From SHVO01 sp050250575 (lineage in GTDB: Bacteria; Pseudomonadota; Alphaproteobacteria; Rhodospirillales; Rhodospirillaceae), in NCBI GenBank assembly GCA_050250575.1, contig JBFWOJ010000002.1:124001-188000 (forward strand): a DNA stretch of 64,000 nucleotides. The letters are read 5' to 3'. Position 1 is the first letter of the stretch. Every line of letters starts with the position of its first letter. The notes under the pieces were generated by a model. The model was given only the letters and a program-made list of their open reading frames with translations, made no database searches and had not been told where the DNA came from. The position numbers were made by a program, and so were the translations under genes. Of this stretch, positions 1 to 9,055 are shown one piece after another.

Positions 1-143
1 TCGCACTTTCCGATGAGCGTCGCCTGCACCATGCCGGCCCCGGCGCTGCCGGTGATTTCCAATTGCGCAAGTTTATCCTGCATCTCGGACATGCGGGTTT
101 GCATGTCCTGCACTTGCTTCATGATGTTTCCGAGATTCTTCAT
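1..143 (-). CDS. YbaB/EbfC nucleoid-associated protein, N-terminal part
   Basis: Only the first 47 codons are in the window; the gene runs off the left edge. The visible protein begins MKNLGNIMKQVQDMQTRMSE, an amphipathic first helix, and then enters a strand reading LEITGSAGAGMVQATLIGK. This is the standard start of the YbaB/EbfC family, small dimeric DNA-binding proteins of the nucleoid. The gene lies 63 bp downstream of dnaX on the same strand. The dnaX-ybaB(-recR) order is widely conserved in bacteria and supports the call. The start at 143 is the only methionine that gives the full first helix. Confidence 0.85.
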   Translation of the reverse strand, partial: MKNLGNIMKQVQDMQTRMSEMQDKLAQLEITGSAGAGMVQATLIGKC

Positions 144-206
144 TTTGCTTTCTTTTATAGGGACGTGCGATCCGTCGGGAAACCGGTTCCGCTTTCCGGA
201 TCACGA

Positions 207-1895
207 TTACTTATCTGCGGGCTTGATCGCTTCGACCGTTGCGCCTGGGAAGGCCTCGAGAATGGACTTCACCAGGGGATCGGCTTTCGCGGTCTCGATC
301 TCCTGGTCGTAGAGCGTCGGCGCGCCGCCGGCGCTCGCGACGCTCACCACCCAGCGCTGCCCCGTCCACGCGGTCAGCATCTTGCCGACCTGGCCGGCGA
401 GATCCCCCGGCGCGAGACGGGCCGGCTTGAATTCGATCAATCCCTGCTCGAAGCGCACCAGGTGCACGTTGCGATGCAGGTGCGTCGCGAGCACCGCTTC
501 GCGCCTGGCGACAAAGAGCTTCACGACTTCGGCGAAGGACTGCGGTTGCGGAATGGGCACGGCCTCCGCGGTCGGCTGCGGTGCGAAGACCGCCTGCGGC
601 GCCTGGCCGGCGGCGACCGCCGTCGCGGTCATCGTCGGACGCGGGGCGGGGCGGACCGGCGCCGCGGTCGGCGCGCGCGCCGCCACGGCGCCGCCGCCCT
701 CGAGCGATCTCACGGCGTCGGCCGGTGTCGGCAGATCGGCGGCGTAGGCCAGGCGCACCAACACCATCTCGACGGCCTGCAGCGGCATCGGCGCCGCGCG
801 GGCTTCGGAAAGGCCTTTGAGCAGCATCTGCCAGGCGCGGGTCAGCACGCCCATGCTGAGCTTTTCGGCCATGCCGACGCCGCGGGTGCGCTCGTTCTCG
901 GCCAGGGCCGGATCGGCGGCGCCATCGGGCGCGACCTTGAGGCGCGTGAGCCAGTGCACGAGCTCGAGCAAATCCTGGACGACGACGACGGGACTGGCGC
1001 CCGCCGCATACTGGCCGGCAAGAACGTCGAGGGCGGTTTTCACGTCGCCCTTCATCACCGCTTCGAGGAGATCGAACACCAGCGCGCGATCGGCAAGGCC
1101 GAGCATGTCGCGTACGGCGGACTCGCCCACCTGCTTGCCGCCGGCCTGGGAGATCGCCTGGTCGAGGATGGACAAGCCATCGCGCGCGGAGCCGTCGGCG
1201 GCGCGGGCGATGAGCGCGAGGGCGCCATCGTCGACCGACGCGCCTTCGTTGCTGCTGACCGCGGCAAAGAGTTTTTCCAGCTCGGCGCTTTCGATGCGGC
1301 GCAGGTCGAAGCGCTGACACCGCGACAGCACCGTGACCGGGACTTTGCGGATCTCGGTGGTGGCAAAAATGAACTTCACATGCTCCGGCGGCTCCTCGAG
1401 GGTCTTCAGAAGCGCGTTGAAGGCCTTGTCGGAGAGCATGTGCACTTCGTCGACGATATAGATCTTGTAGCGCGCCGAGACCGGGCGATAGCGCACGCCT
1501 TCCAAAAGCTCGCGGATGTCGTCGATGCCGGTCCGCGAGGCGGCGTCCATCTCGAGCACGTCGACGTGCCGATCCTCGGAAATGGCGGTGCAGTGAACGC
1601 AGACCCCGCAAGGCGTGGGCGTCGGTCCGCCCTTGCCGTCGACACCGACGCAATTGAGCGCCCGGGCAATCAGCCGGGCGGTGGTGGTCTTGCCGACGCC
1701 CCGTACCCCGGTGAGCATATACCCGTGCGCGAGCCGGCCCGACGTGATCGCATTCGTAAGCGTGCGCACGAGCGCATCCTGGCCGACGAGCTGGGCAAAG
1801 GTGGTGGGGCGGTACTTACGCGCAAGGACCTGGTACTCGCCGGCGGAGTCCCCAGACGCCAATGACCCTGGGCGATCGGTCGCGGTTTGGTCCAT
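207..1895 (-). CDS. dnaX: DNA polymerase III subunit gamma/tau
   Basis: This is the clamp-loader ATPase of the replicative polymerase: it helps load the beta clamp and couples polymerase to helicase. The 562-residue protein has a Walker A motif GVRGVGKTT at residues 63-71. A zinc-binding cysteine set follows (C82, C96, C99, C102). Walker B/DExx is IVDEVH at 147-152, and the SRC sensor is at 191-193. The AAA+ part ends near residue 370. After that comes a Pro/Ala-rich linker and a tau-type C-terminal domain (about 455-562), so the full-length tau form is encoded. I saw no obvious slippery poly-A frameshift site for a shorter gamma product, but did not search exhaustively. The ATG lies 33 bp after the 3' end of the SRP RNA and 63 bp upstream of ybaB. 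Confidence 0.96.
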   Translation of the reverse strand: MDQTATDRPGSLASGDSAGEYQVLARKYRPTTFAQLVGQDALVRTLTNAITSGRLAHGYMLTGVRGVGKTTTARLIARALNCVGVDGKGGPTPTPCGVCVHCTAISEDRHVDVLEMDAASRTGIDDIRELLEGVRYRPVSARYKIYIVDEVHMLSDKAFNALLKTLEEPPEHVKFIFATTEIRKVPVTVLSRCQRFDLRRIESAELEKLFAAVSSNEGASVDDGALALIARAADGSARDGLSILDQAISQAGGKQVGESAVRDMLGLADRALVFDLLEAVMKGDVKTALDVLAGQYAAGASPVVVVQDLLELVHWLTRLKVAPDGAADPALAENERTRGVGMAEKLSMGVLTRAWQMLLKGLSEARAAPMPLQAVEMVLVRLAYAADLPTPADAVRSLEGGGAVAARAPTAAPVRPAPRPTMTATAVAAGQAPQAVFAPQPTAEAVPIPQPQSFAEVVKLFVARREAVLATHLHRNVHLVRFEQGLIEFKPARLAPGDLAGQVGKMLTAWTGQRWVVSVASAGGAPTLYDQEIETAKADPLVKSILEAFPGATVEAIKPADK

Positions 1896-1928
1896 CGGCT
1901 ATGGGGCTCGGGCGGGAAGGAGAAGGGT

Positions 1929-2024
1929 GAGAGGCTGGACGACGACCCGAACCGAAACTCGTTACGGCTGCTTCCTTCCGGACCTGACCGGGTTGGCGAG
2001 GGATCCGTCCATCGCCAGCCTCTC
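1929..2024 (-). ncRNA. ffs: Bacterial small signal recognition particle RNA (4.5S)
   Basis: The minus strand carries the signature core GGTCAGGTCCGGAAGGAAGC, followed by AGCC. This is the conserved apical domain that binds the Ffh M domain, with the GGAA tetraloop. The ends pair perfectly: GAGAGGCTGG at 2024-2015 is complementary to CCAGCCTCTC at 1938-1929. That defines a hairpin of about 96 nt, the usual size of the Alu-less bacterial RNA. The RNA lies just upstream of dnaX on the same strand. The exact transcript ends could extend a few bases beyond the paired termini. Confidence 0.95.
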
Positions 2025-2031
2025 GAGGGGC

Positions 2032-2062
2032 ACTATATCAGATGACGGCGCGCCGGAAGCAA
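2032..2062 (-). promoter_or_regulatory. Probable promoter of the SRP RNA gene
   Basis: On the minus strand a TATAGT hexamer (2037-2032) sits 7 nt before the predicted RNA 5' end at 2024, the right place for a -10 box. A TTGCTT hexamer (2062-2057) could be the -35, though the 19-nt spacer is long. The call rests on position and sequence only. Confidence 0.55.
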
Positions 2063-2208
2063 GGGGCGAGGAACCACGAATAAATGGCTCACAACTTATT
2101 CGCGCAACAGGCTTTTTTTGATTGCCAGGGGCCGGCGTTCGGCCCAAAAGGACCCCCATACCGCCTCGCGCCGCCGCGACCATATCTAAGGTATAGTCCC
2201 AACAACCC

Positions 2209-3810
2209 ATGAACGTTGCCGTGACCGCCCACGCCCGCCCCAAACCCCTCGTGCTCGCGATCCTCGACGGCTGGGGCCACCGGGCCGAAAAAACCGACAA
2301 CGCCATCGCCTTGGCCAATGTCCCGACCTGGAACCGGCTGCTGGCGACGTGCCCGCACGCGGTCGTCGAGACGAGCGGCCTCGACGTCGGCCTGCCGCCG
2401 GGACAGATGGGCAACTCGGAAGTCGGGCATATGAATATCGGCGCCGGCCGCGTGATGATGCAGGACCTGCCGCGCATCGACGCTGCGATCCAAAGCGGCA
2501 GCATCAAGAGCAATCCGGCGCTCTGCGATTTCATAGCCAAGCTCACGGCGAGCGGCGGTACGGCCCACATGATCGGCCTCGTCTCGCCGGGCGGCGTGCA
2601 TTCGCACATGGATCAGATGGCGGCGCTGGCGCGCATTCTCGACGCCGCGGGCGTGCCGGTGGCGATTCATGCGCTGCTCGACGGGCGCGACACGCCGCCG
2701 TCGTCCGGACTGGGGTTCATGGAAGAGTTCCTGAAGTCGCTGTCGGGCCTGTCGCGCACGAAGATCGCGACCGTCGGCGGACGCTACTTCGGCATGGACC
2801 GCGACAAACGCTGGGACCGGGTCGAAAAAGCCTATGTCGCCATGACGGAGGCAAAAGCCCCGGTGTTCCCGGACGCGCTGGAGGCCATCCGCGCGTCTTA
2901 CGATGCCCGCATGACCGACGAGTTCATGTTGCCGGCGGTGATCGGCAATTATACCGGCATGAAGGACGGCGACGGCGTGCTGATGGCCAACTTCCGGGCC
3001 GACCGCGCGCGCCAAGTCCTCGCCGCCCTCCTGTTTCCCGATTTCGCCGGCTTTCCGCGCCCGCGCGTGATCCGTTTCGCCGCGGCGACCGGGCTCACCG
3101 AGTATTCGAGCGTCCATAACCAGTTCATGACAGTCATGTTCCCGAGCGAAGCGGGCGGACGCACCCTCGGCCAGGTGATCAGCGAAGCGGGATTGAAGCA
3201 ACTGCGCATCGCCGAGACCGAGAAATACGCGCATGTGACCTTCTTCCTGAACGGCGGCGTCGAGCAGGAATTCCCGGGCGAAGAGCGTATTCTTATTCCA
3301 AGCCCGAGGGTCGCCACCTACGATCTCCAGCCGGAGATGAGCGCGCCCGAGGTCACGGACCGCATCGTCGAGGCGATCGAAGCGAACCGTTTCGACGTCA
3401 TCATCGTCAACTACGCCAACGGCGACATGGTGGGACATACGGGCATCCTGTCCGCGGCGATCAAAGCCGCCGAAACGATCGATGCCTGCCTCGCGCGCCT
3501 GGAGGCGGCCCTCAAGAAAAGCGGCGGAGCGATGCTCATTTGCGCCGATCACGGCAACCTGGAGATGATGCGCGATCCGCAAACGCATGAAGCGCACACG
3601 CAACACACCGTGGGCGTTGTGCCGGTCGTGCTGGTGAACGGACCGGCGGCGATCACGCAGTTGAGAGACGGCCGGCTTGCCGACATCGCGCCGACCGTGC
3701 TCGAGCTGATGAAGCTCGACAAGCCGGCCGAGATGACCGGGGGCTCGCTTCTTGTACGGGGCGCGGATACGCGCGATGCCACGTCCGTCGCCAGCCGTGC
3801 GAGCGCTTAA
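2209..3810 (+). CDS. gpmI: 2,3-bisphosphoglycerate-independent phosphoglycerate mutase
   Basis: This enzyme interconverts 3- and 2-phosphoglycerate in glycolysis and gluconeogenesis through a phosphoserine intermediate and two Mn ions. The 533-residue length is typical of GpmI. The metal-binding start LDGWG is at residues 19-23. The catalytic serine is S70 in QMGNSEVGHMN. The C-terminal alkaline-phosphatase-like metal sites appear as NYANGDMVGHTG and CADHGNLEMM. The last 35 bp overlap the start of the following EnvC-like gene, so the two are probably translated from one message. No strong Shine-Dalgarno is visible before the ATG, but upstream in-frame sequence has no better start. Confidence 0.97.
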   Translation: MNVAVTAHARPKPLVLAILDGWGHRAEKTDNAIALANVPTWNRLLATCPHAVVETSGLDVGLPPGQMGNSEVGHMNIGAGRVMMQDLPRIDAAIQSGSIKSNPALCDFIAKLTASGGTAHMIGLVSPGGVHSHMDQMAALARILDAAGVPVAIHALLDGRDTPPSSGLGFMEEFLKSLSGLSRTKIATVGGRYFGMDRDKRWDRVEKAYVAMTEAKAPVFPDALEAIRASYDARMTDEFMLPAVIGNYTGMKDGDGVLMANFRADRARQVLAALLFPDFAGFPRPRVIRFAAATGLTEYSSVHNQFMTVMFPSEAGGRTLGQVISEAGLKQLRIAETEKYAHVTFFLNGGVEQEFPGEERILIPSPRVATYDLQPEMSAPEVTDRIVEAIEANRFDVIIVNYANGDMVGHTGILSAAIKAAETIDACLARLEAALKKSGGAMLICADHGNLEMMRDPQTHEAHTQHTVGVVPVVLVNGPAAITQLRDGRLADIAPTVLELMKLDKPAEMTGGSLLVRGADTRDATSVASRASA

Positions 3811-5140
3811 GCCCGGAATCCTTTTCCTGGCCGCGTGTCTCGCGGCCACACAAACTTTTGCGCAGGATCCGGATCCCGCGCAGCTGAAGGCTCTCGAGCG
3901 CGACCTCCAGCAAAGCGAGAGCGAAAGTCAGCGGCTGGCGCGGGAGGCCGCAAAGATCACGGCGGACGTCGAGCGCCTGCGCGGCGAGGCGATCGCCCTC
4001 GCCAAGGAGATCCAGGACCAGGAATACTCGCTGCTGGTGATGGAAAACCGGATCGCCGAGATGGAGGCGTCCGCCGCCGAGGCCGGCCGCACCCTTGAAC
4101 GGCGCGATGCGCAGATGCGCGAAGCCTTGCTCGCCCTGCAGCGGCTCGCGCTGCGGCCAGGCGATGCGCTGACGCTCAACCCGCTGTCGCCGGACGATGC
4201 GGTGCGCACGGCGATCCTGCTGCGCGCGGCGATGCCGAACATCAAACAGTCCTCGAACGCGCTGGCGGCGGAGCTGACGACGCTCTATCGCGTGCGCGCG
4301 CAGGTGACGGAGCAGCGCGAGGCGGCGGCGGCGAGCGCCGCCGCACTGGTGGAGAAACGCAAGCGCATGGAAACCACGCTGACCGAACGCGCAGCCCAGC
4401 AGCAGAAGATCGCGTTGCGCTCCGACGAAGCGACGGCGCGCACGCAGAAGCTGGCGCAGGAGGCCGAGGACCTGCGCGCGCTGTTTGCCAGGCTGGCCGA
4501 AGAAAAGGCGCGTCGCGACGCGGCGGAGCGCAATCTCGCCTTGGAGCGAGCAGCAGCGGAACGGGCCGAAAAACAAAAGGCCGCAGCCGACGCCAAGGCA
4601 AAAGCCCCGGCGGAAAAGACGGGCCAAAAACCCGGTGAGACGCAGGTGGCGCGAGTCGCGCCCGTTCCGCCGAAATCGGCCCCGGATGAACTTGCTGTAA
4701 CCCGTTCCTTCGCCAAGGCGCGCGGCACCTTGCCTTATCCGGTTGCAGGCACGCTTTCGGCGAGATTCGGCGAGGCGGCGGACCCCGCGGATAGCGCGGG
4801 ATTACGCACAAAAGGCATTACAATCAAAGCGCCGGCCGGAGCGCAGGTGATCGCGCCGTTCGACGGTGTGATCGCCTTCGCCGGCCCCTTCCGCGGCTAT
4901 GGCCAACTATTGATCATCGAACATAGCGAGGGATATCATACGTTATTGGCTGGTTTAGGGCGCATCGACGGTGAAGTCGGGAGCCGCGTGCTGGCGGGCG
5001 AACCGGTTGGCGTCATGGCCAGTGTCGTCACAGATGAGACAGCCGCTTCCTCGCTTTACGTTGAGTTGCGCCGTGACGGTCAGCCGATCAATCCCTTGCC
5101 ATGGCTCGCGGATCGCACGGGAAAAGTAGCGAGGAGATGA
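3776..5140 (+). CDS. EnvC-like murein hydrolase activator, degenerate LytM/M23 domain
   Basis: A periplasmic coiled-coil protein of 454 residues that probably activates amidases during septal cell-wall splitting. I start it at the ATG at 3776 rather than the in-frame ATG at 3752. The later start gives a clean signal peptide (LFLAACLAATQTFA then Q). Residues about 35-270 are heptad-rich coiled coil with long runs of Glu, Arg and Ala. A Lys/Ala/Pro-rich linker follows, then a LytM fold at about 325-445. The zinc ligands of active M23 peptidases are missing: the usual HxGxD reads RTKGITI, and the HxH pair reads HTLLAG. This non-catalytic state is what EnvC-type activators show. It sits between gpmI (overlapping) and ctpA (30 bp gap), a conserved alphaproteobacterial arrangement. 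Confidence 0.88.
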   Translation: MPRPSPAVRALKPGILFLAACLAATQTFAQDPDPAQLKALERDLQQSESESQRLAREAAKITADVERLRGEAIALAKEIQDQEYSLLVMENRIAEMEASAAEAGRTLERRDAQMREALLALQRLALRPGDALTLNPLSPDDAVRTAILLRAAMPNIKQSSNALAAELTTLYRVRAQVTEQREAAAASAAALVEKRKRMETTLTERAAQQQKIALRSDEATARTQKLAQEAEDLRALFARLAEEKARRDAAERNLALERAAAERAEKQKAAADAKAKAPAEKTGQKPGETQVARVAPVPPKSAPDELAVTRSFAKARGTLPYPVAGTLSARFGEAADPADSAGLRTKGITIKAPAGAQVIAPFDGVIAFAGPFRGYGQLLIIEHSEGYHTLLAGLGRIDGEVGSRVLAGEPVGVMASVVTDETAASSLYVELRRDGQPINPLPWLADRTGKVARR

Positions 5141-5170
5141 AGCCCTTGAATTCGAACGGTGTGAAGTCCA

Positions 5171-6631
5171 ATGCGCTTTAAATATATTGCCGCCGCCGCG
5201 GCGCTTTCGTTCGTCGCGGGCGCGATCACGGCACCTCTGCTGCCGAGCACGGCCGCCGAGAAATCGGCCGGCAAGTTCAACGACGATACCTATAAGTATC
5301 TCGAGCTGTTCGGCGACGTGTTCGAGCGCGTGCGCAAGGACTACGTCGAGGAAGTCACCGACCAGGAACTTCTGGAATCGGCGATCAACGGCATGCTCAC
5401 CTCGCTCGACCCGCACTCGGGCTACATGCCGGCGAAAAGCTTCCAGGAGATGCAGGAGCAGACCAAAGGCGAGTTCGGCGGTCTCGGCATCGAAGTGACG
5501 ATGGAATCGGGCGTGGTGAAGGTGGTGTCGCCGATCGACGACACGCCGGCGAGCCGTGCCGGCGTGCAGCCGGGCGATTACATCATCGGCATCGACGGCA
5601 AACCCGCCATCGGCCTGACGCTGCAGGAAGCGGTCGAGAAGATGAAGGGGCCGATCAACACGCCGGTCACGATCACCATCCGCCGCGCCGAGGTCGATCC
5701 GTTCGATCTGAAGCTGGTGCGCGCCATGGTGCGCGTACAGTCTGTGAAGAGCCGCGTCGAAGGCGACGTGGGCTACATCGACATCAATCAATTCAACGAA
5801 ACGACCCAGGCGGGGCTCGACAGCGCCGTGAAGTCGCTGAAGGCGAAGCTGGGGCCGAAGCTGAAGGGATATGTCATCGACCTGCGCAACAATCCGGGTG
5901 GGCTGCTCGATCAGGCGGTATCGGTCTCCGATACCTTCCTCGACCGCGGTGAAATCGTTTCCACGCGCACGCGCCACTCCGAGGAGACCCAGCGCTACAA
6001 TGCAAAGCCGGGTGACCTGACCGAAGGCAAGCCGCTGGTCGTTCTCATCAACGACGGTTCGGCGTCGGCCTCGGAGATCGTCGCCGGCGCGCTGCAGGAC
6101 CATGGCCGTGCGATCCTGTTGGGAACCAAGAGCTTCGGCAAAGGCTCGGTGCAGACGATCATCCCGCTGTCGCGCGGTGAAAGCGCGATGCGCCTGACGA
6201 CGGCGCGTTATTACACGCCGAGCGGCAAGTCGATCCAGGCGACCGGCATCGATCCGGACATCGAAGTGAAGCCGGCACGCGTGGAACCGATCGGGACGCC
6301 GAGCACCGGCTTCAGCCGCGCCGAGCGGGACCTTCCGGGCGCGCTGCGCAACGAGAACGAACGGCAGGTCGAACCGCTGGTGGCTCCGCCCGCGCCGGTG
6401 GGACCGCAGTCCGGCGCCAAGCCTGCGCCGGGTGCGCCGGGCGCTTCGACGGCGCCAGGCGATGCGTCCAAGCCGTCGGCCGGCGCCGCGCCCGGCACGG
6501 CGCCGCAGCAGACCGCGTCCGCGGCCAAACCCGCCGAGCCTGAAGACTACCAACTGCGCCGGGCGCTCGATCTGCTGCAGGGGATCGCGCTCTACCAGCG
6601 GGCCGAGGCAAAGACGACGACCACCAATTAA
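5171..6631 (+). CDS. ctpA: Carboxy-terminal processing peptidase, S41 family
   Basis: A periplasmic serine protease that trims or degrades envelope proteins. The 486-residue product starts with a signal or anchor sequence (residues 5-28). A helical N-terminal region with NGMLTSLDPHSGY follows. A PDZ domain (about 103-175, core GGLGIEV and GVQPGDYIIGIDG) precedes the S41 domain. The Ser-Lys dyad is S299 in GSASASEI and K324 in SFGKGSVQ, with Q328 after it; the 25-residue Ser-Lys spacing matches known Ctp enzymes. After about residue 370 comes a long Pro/Ala/Gly-rich tail ending in a short conserved helix (YQLRRALDLLQGIALYQ). It is followed by a strong terminator, so it probably ends the gpmI-envC-ctpA unit. 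Confidence 0.95.
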   Translation: MRFKYIAAAAALSFVAGAITAPLLPSTAAEKSAGKFNDDTYKYLELFGDVFERVRKDYVEEVTDQELLESAINGMLTSLDPHSGYMPAKSFQEMQEQTKGEFGGLGIEVTMESGVVKVVSPIDDTPASRAGVQPGDYIIGIDGKPAIGLTLQEAVEKMKGPINTPVTITIRRAEVDPFDLKLVRAMVRVQSVKSRVEGDVGYIDINQFNETTQAGLDSAVKSLKAKLGPKLKGYVIDLRNNPGGLLDQAVSVSDTFLDRGEIVSTRTRHSEETQRYNAKPGDLTEGKPLVVLINDGSASASEIVAGALQDHGRAILLGTKSFGKGSVQTIIPLSRGESAMRLTTARYYTPSGKSIQATGIDPDIEVKPARVEPIGTPSTGFSRAERDLPGALRNENERQVEPLVAPPAPVGPQSGAKPAPGAPGASTAPGDASKPSAGAAPGTAPQQTASAAKPAEPEDYQLRRALDLLQGIALYQRAEAKTTTTN

Positions 6632-6665
6632 AGGTGGCCCCGCGAAGCCGCGGTTCACCAAAATA

Positions 6666-6698
6666 AAACGGCCCTCCCCGCGAGGGCCGTTTCTTTTT
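6666..6698 (+). terminator. Intrinsic terminator after ctpA
   Basis: A 10-bp perfect stem, AAACGGCCCT (6666-6675) with AGGGCCGTTT (6683-6692), encloses a 7-nt loop. A C and five Ts follow (6693-6698). It lies 35 bp past the ctpA stop codon. Confidence 0.9.
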
Positions 6699-6787
6699 GT
6701 TTAAGAGCCTCTTAACGCTCCTCCGGCTAGAAGATAATCGGGCTATCATATGGGCTGCGCGCATCGCGCGCGGACCGGAGGAGAGCG

Positions 6788-8515
6788 ATGGGTCTGTTCG
6801 ACCGCTTCCGCAAGCAAGACAGCGTCAAAGATCCGTTCGGCGGCGACGGAGACGAGGACTTCTATGAAGATGAGGAAGGCTCGTCGAACCGCGGGGCGAA
6901 GATCGCGCTGGCCGGAAGCGGAGTGGTGTTCGCCGGCGTGGTCGGCTTCATAGCCTATGTGCTCCTGACCGCTCCGGCGGTCGACACGGCGACCGCGCCC
7001 GTCACGGGCAGTTTCGCCGATCTCGAGATCGTCGACGAAGCGCCGGTCCCGGCGGATGCCGCGGGAGCGCCGGCCGCGGGCGACGCGACGGCGGCGACCG
7101 ACCGTTCGGCGGAGCGGCGTCCGTGGCTGGCGGCGCAACCCTCCGCGTCCGCGAGCGGCGATCGCCTGGGTCTCGCTGCGAAGACAAAACCCGCCCCTGC
7201 CGCGAAGGCTGCGCCGCCGGCCGCGCCCAAGCCGGCCGTCACGCCGCCGGCGACCACCGCCGCCGTCACGCCACCGCCGGCCGCGAAGCCCGCCGCGACG
7301 CCCCCGGTTGCCGCGGCAAAAGAAACACAAGTTGCAGTCCTGCCGCCGCCGCGTCCGTCGCCGACGGGCGCAAAACCGGTCGCATCCGTCCCGACATCCG
7401 CCCCGCCCTCAGCGGGGGCACCTGCCGCCGCGGCCAAACCTTCGGCGGAGAACGCAAAGCCGGGCGCCGAAGTCCCCGCGCCCGCGGAGTCCGCCGAAGA
7501 GACCCCCAGCATGATCGCTGGAATTCCCGCCCTGAACGCGCCCGGCGTTGCTCCCGGCGCGCCGGATCGCTTCGTGACATCGGGCGATAGCGGGCCCGCA
7601 GTCGCCGGGGGACGCCCGCGTCTGGTCGACCCGCCCTTGCCGCCCACAGACCGCGTCGCGGTCAGCGCGCCGCCGCCGCGATTTGCGGCGCTGCGGGACG
7701 TGAAGAAGGGCGCGGTCGTGCCGCCGCCGGCGACGGCGTCGAAGATCGCCGTGGTGGTTCGCGGCCTTGGCCTCAGCCAGTCGGCAACCGAAGCGGCCAT
7801 CACCAAGTTGCCGCCCGCCGTCACCCTCGCCTTCAGCCCTTACGCGCGCAACCTCAAGGGATGGGTGGAAAGGGCGAAAGCGCAAGGACACGAAGTGCTG
7901 ATCGAGGTGCCGCTGGAGAGCAAGGACTTCCCCGCGCAGGATCCCGGACCGCTCGGGCTCCTCACCACGCTCGAGATCAAGGACAACACCGAGCGGCTCG
8001 ACGCGATCTTCAAGGCTTCGTCCGGCGCCATCGGCGTCTTCGACGCCCAGGGCACGAAGTTCCGCGAGTCCAACGAGCATATTGCGCCGCTGTTCGCGAA
8101 GCTGAAGGAACAGAATCTGTTCTACGTGCAAGGCTCGCCGGGGATACGCGTCGGTGAAGCGAGCGTGCCGACCGCCGTCGCCGACGTCGTCATCGATGAG
8201 CGTCCCTTCCGCGCCGCCATCGACGCGCGGCTCGACTATGCCGAGCGCCTTGCGCGTTATCAGGGCAGCGCGGTGGCAGCGCTGAATGCGAAGCCGGTGA
8301 GCTTCGAACGTCTGGTCCTGTGGATGGAGCAGGCGCAGAAGAAGGGCATCGCCCTTGCGCCGATCTCGGCGGTGTTGATTCGTTCCGAAAGCCCGGCCGC
8401 GGCGCCCGCGCCCGCCGCGCCGCCCGCCGCCAACGCCAAAGCCAAGCCGGACGCGGCGAAAGCCAAGCCGGAACCGGCCGTGCCGGCGGCGGCGAAAGCA
8501 AAAGCCAAGACCTGA
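6788..8515 (+). CDS. Divergent polysaccharide deacetylase family protein (YibQ-like, DUF610)
   Basis: A 575-residue envelope protein with unknown substrate. It has a short charged cytoplasmic segment (1-36) and one membrane helix (about 37-62). A very long Ala/Pro-rich low-complexity region follows to about residue 300. The deacetylase-like NodB-fold domain runs from about 318 to 535. Family marks are VVVRGLGLSQSATE, LAFSPYARNL, GHEVLIEVPLE and DPGPLGLL. The position that is Asp in active deacetylases is Arg here (VVRGLG), and this branch often lacks that Asp. A good Shine-Dalgarno (GGAGGAGAG, 6776-6784) supports the start. The C-terminus is again Ala/Lys-rich. The stop is 10 bp before rppH, so the two are likely cotranscribed. 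Confidence 0.85.
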   Translation: MGLFDRFRKQDSVKDPFGGDGDEDFYEDEEGSSNRGAKIALAGSGVVFAGVVGFIAYVLLTAPAVDTATAPVTGSFADLEIVDEAPVPADAAGAPAAGDATAATDRSAERRPWLAAQPSASASGDRLGLAAKTKPAPAAKAAPPAAPKPAVTPPATTAAVTPPPAAKPAATPPVAAAKETQVAVLPPPRPSPTGAKPVASVPTSAPPSAGAPAAAAKPSAENAKPGAEVPAPAESAEETPSMIAGIPALNAPGVAPGAPDRFVTSGDSGPAVAGGRPRLVDPPLPPTDRVAVSAPPPRFAALRDVKKGAVVPPPATASKIAVVVRGLGLSQSATEAAITKLPPAVTLAFSPYARNLKGWVERAKAQGHEVLIEVPLESKDFPAQDPGPLGLLTTLEIKDNTERLDAIFKASSGAIGVFDAQGTKFRESNEHIAPLFAKLKEQNLFYVQGSPGIRVGEASVPTAVADVVIDERPFRAAIDARLDYAERLARYQGSAVAALNAKPVSFERLVLWMEQAQKKGIALAPISAVLIRSESPAAAPAPAAPPAANAKAKPDAAKAKPEPAVPAAAKAKAKT

Positions 8516-8525
8516 TCTTTTCGCC

Positions 8526-9050
8526 ATGCCTGCGGCCAAGCCCTACCGACGCGGCGTCGGCATCGTGCTGGTGAATGCGCGCGGCCGCGTGTTCGTGGCC
8601 GAGCGGATCGATACGCCAGGAGCCTGGCAAATGCCCCAAGGCGGCATCGACAAGAACGAGACGCCGCGCCAGGCGGCCTTGCGCGAGCTGCGCGAAGAAA
8701 CCGGCACGACGGCCGCGAAGATCATCGCCGTCACCCGCAACTGGCTGCGTTACGATTTCCCGGCGGAGCTGACGTCCCGAAAAGGCTGGATCGCGAAGTA
8801 TCGCGGTCAGGAACAGAAGTGGTTCCTGATGAAATTCGCCGGGCGCGACGAGGAGATCGACATCGCCGGCGAACAGCCCGAATTCAGCGCCTGGACGTGG
8901 GCGAAGCTCGAGGACGTCCCGGAGATGATCGTGGGTTTCAAACGCGACATCTACAAGAAGGTCGTGGAGGCCTTCAAAGACGACGTCGCCGCGCTGCGGC
9001 CCAAAAGAAAACGCGCGGCGAGGAAAACCCCGCCGCGCGTACGCAGATAA
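8526..9050 (+). CDS. rppH: RNA pyrophosphohydrolase (Nudix)
   Basis: RppH removes pyrophosphate from the 5' end of triphosphorylated mRNA and starts 5'-end-dependent decay; it can also cleave dinucleoside polyphosphates. The 174-residue protein has a complete Nudix box at residues 39-61 (G39, E45, R53, E54, E57, E58, G60). The family start PYRRGVGIVLVN and the substrate loop WQMPQGG are present. The stretch YRGQEQKWFLMKF is also typical of RppH. It is the last gene of the plus-strand run and converges on the next gene with a 5-bp gap. Confidence 0.95.
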   Translation: MPAAKPYRRGVGIVLVNARGRVFVAERIDTPGAWQMPQGGIDKNETPRQAALRELREETGTTAAKIIAVTRNWLRYDFPAELTSRKGWIAKYRGQEQKWFLMKFAGRDEEIDIAGEQPEFSAWTWAKLEDVPEMIVGFKRDIYKKVVEAFKDDVAALRPKRKRAARKTPPRVRR

Positions 9051-9055
9051 ATCCG

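Noticed and set aside
63..1865. A 600-codon plus-strand open frame
   Set aside because: It is antisense to dnaX throughout. Its translation is Arg/Gly-rich and lacks any domain, typical of a GC-rich shadow frame.
3776..5140. Active M23 peptidase
   Set aside because: The metal-binding His and Asp positions are replaced, so it is an EnvC-type activator rather than an enzyme.
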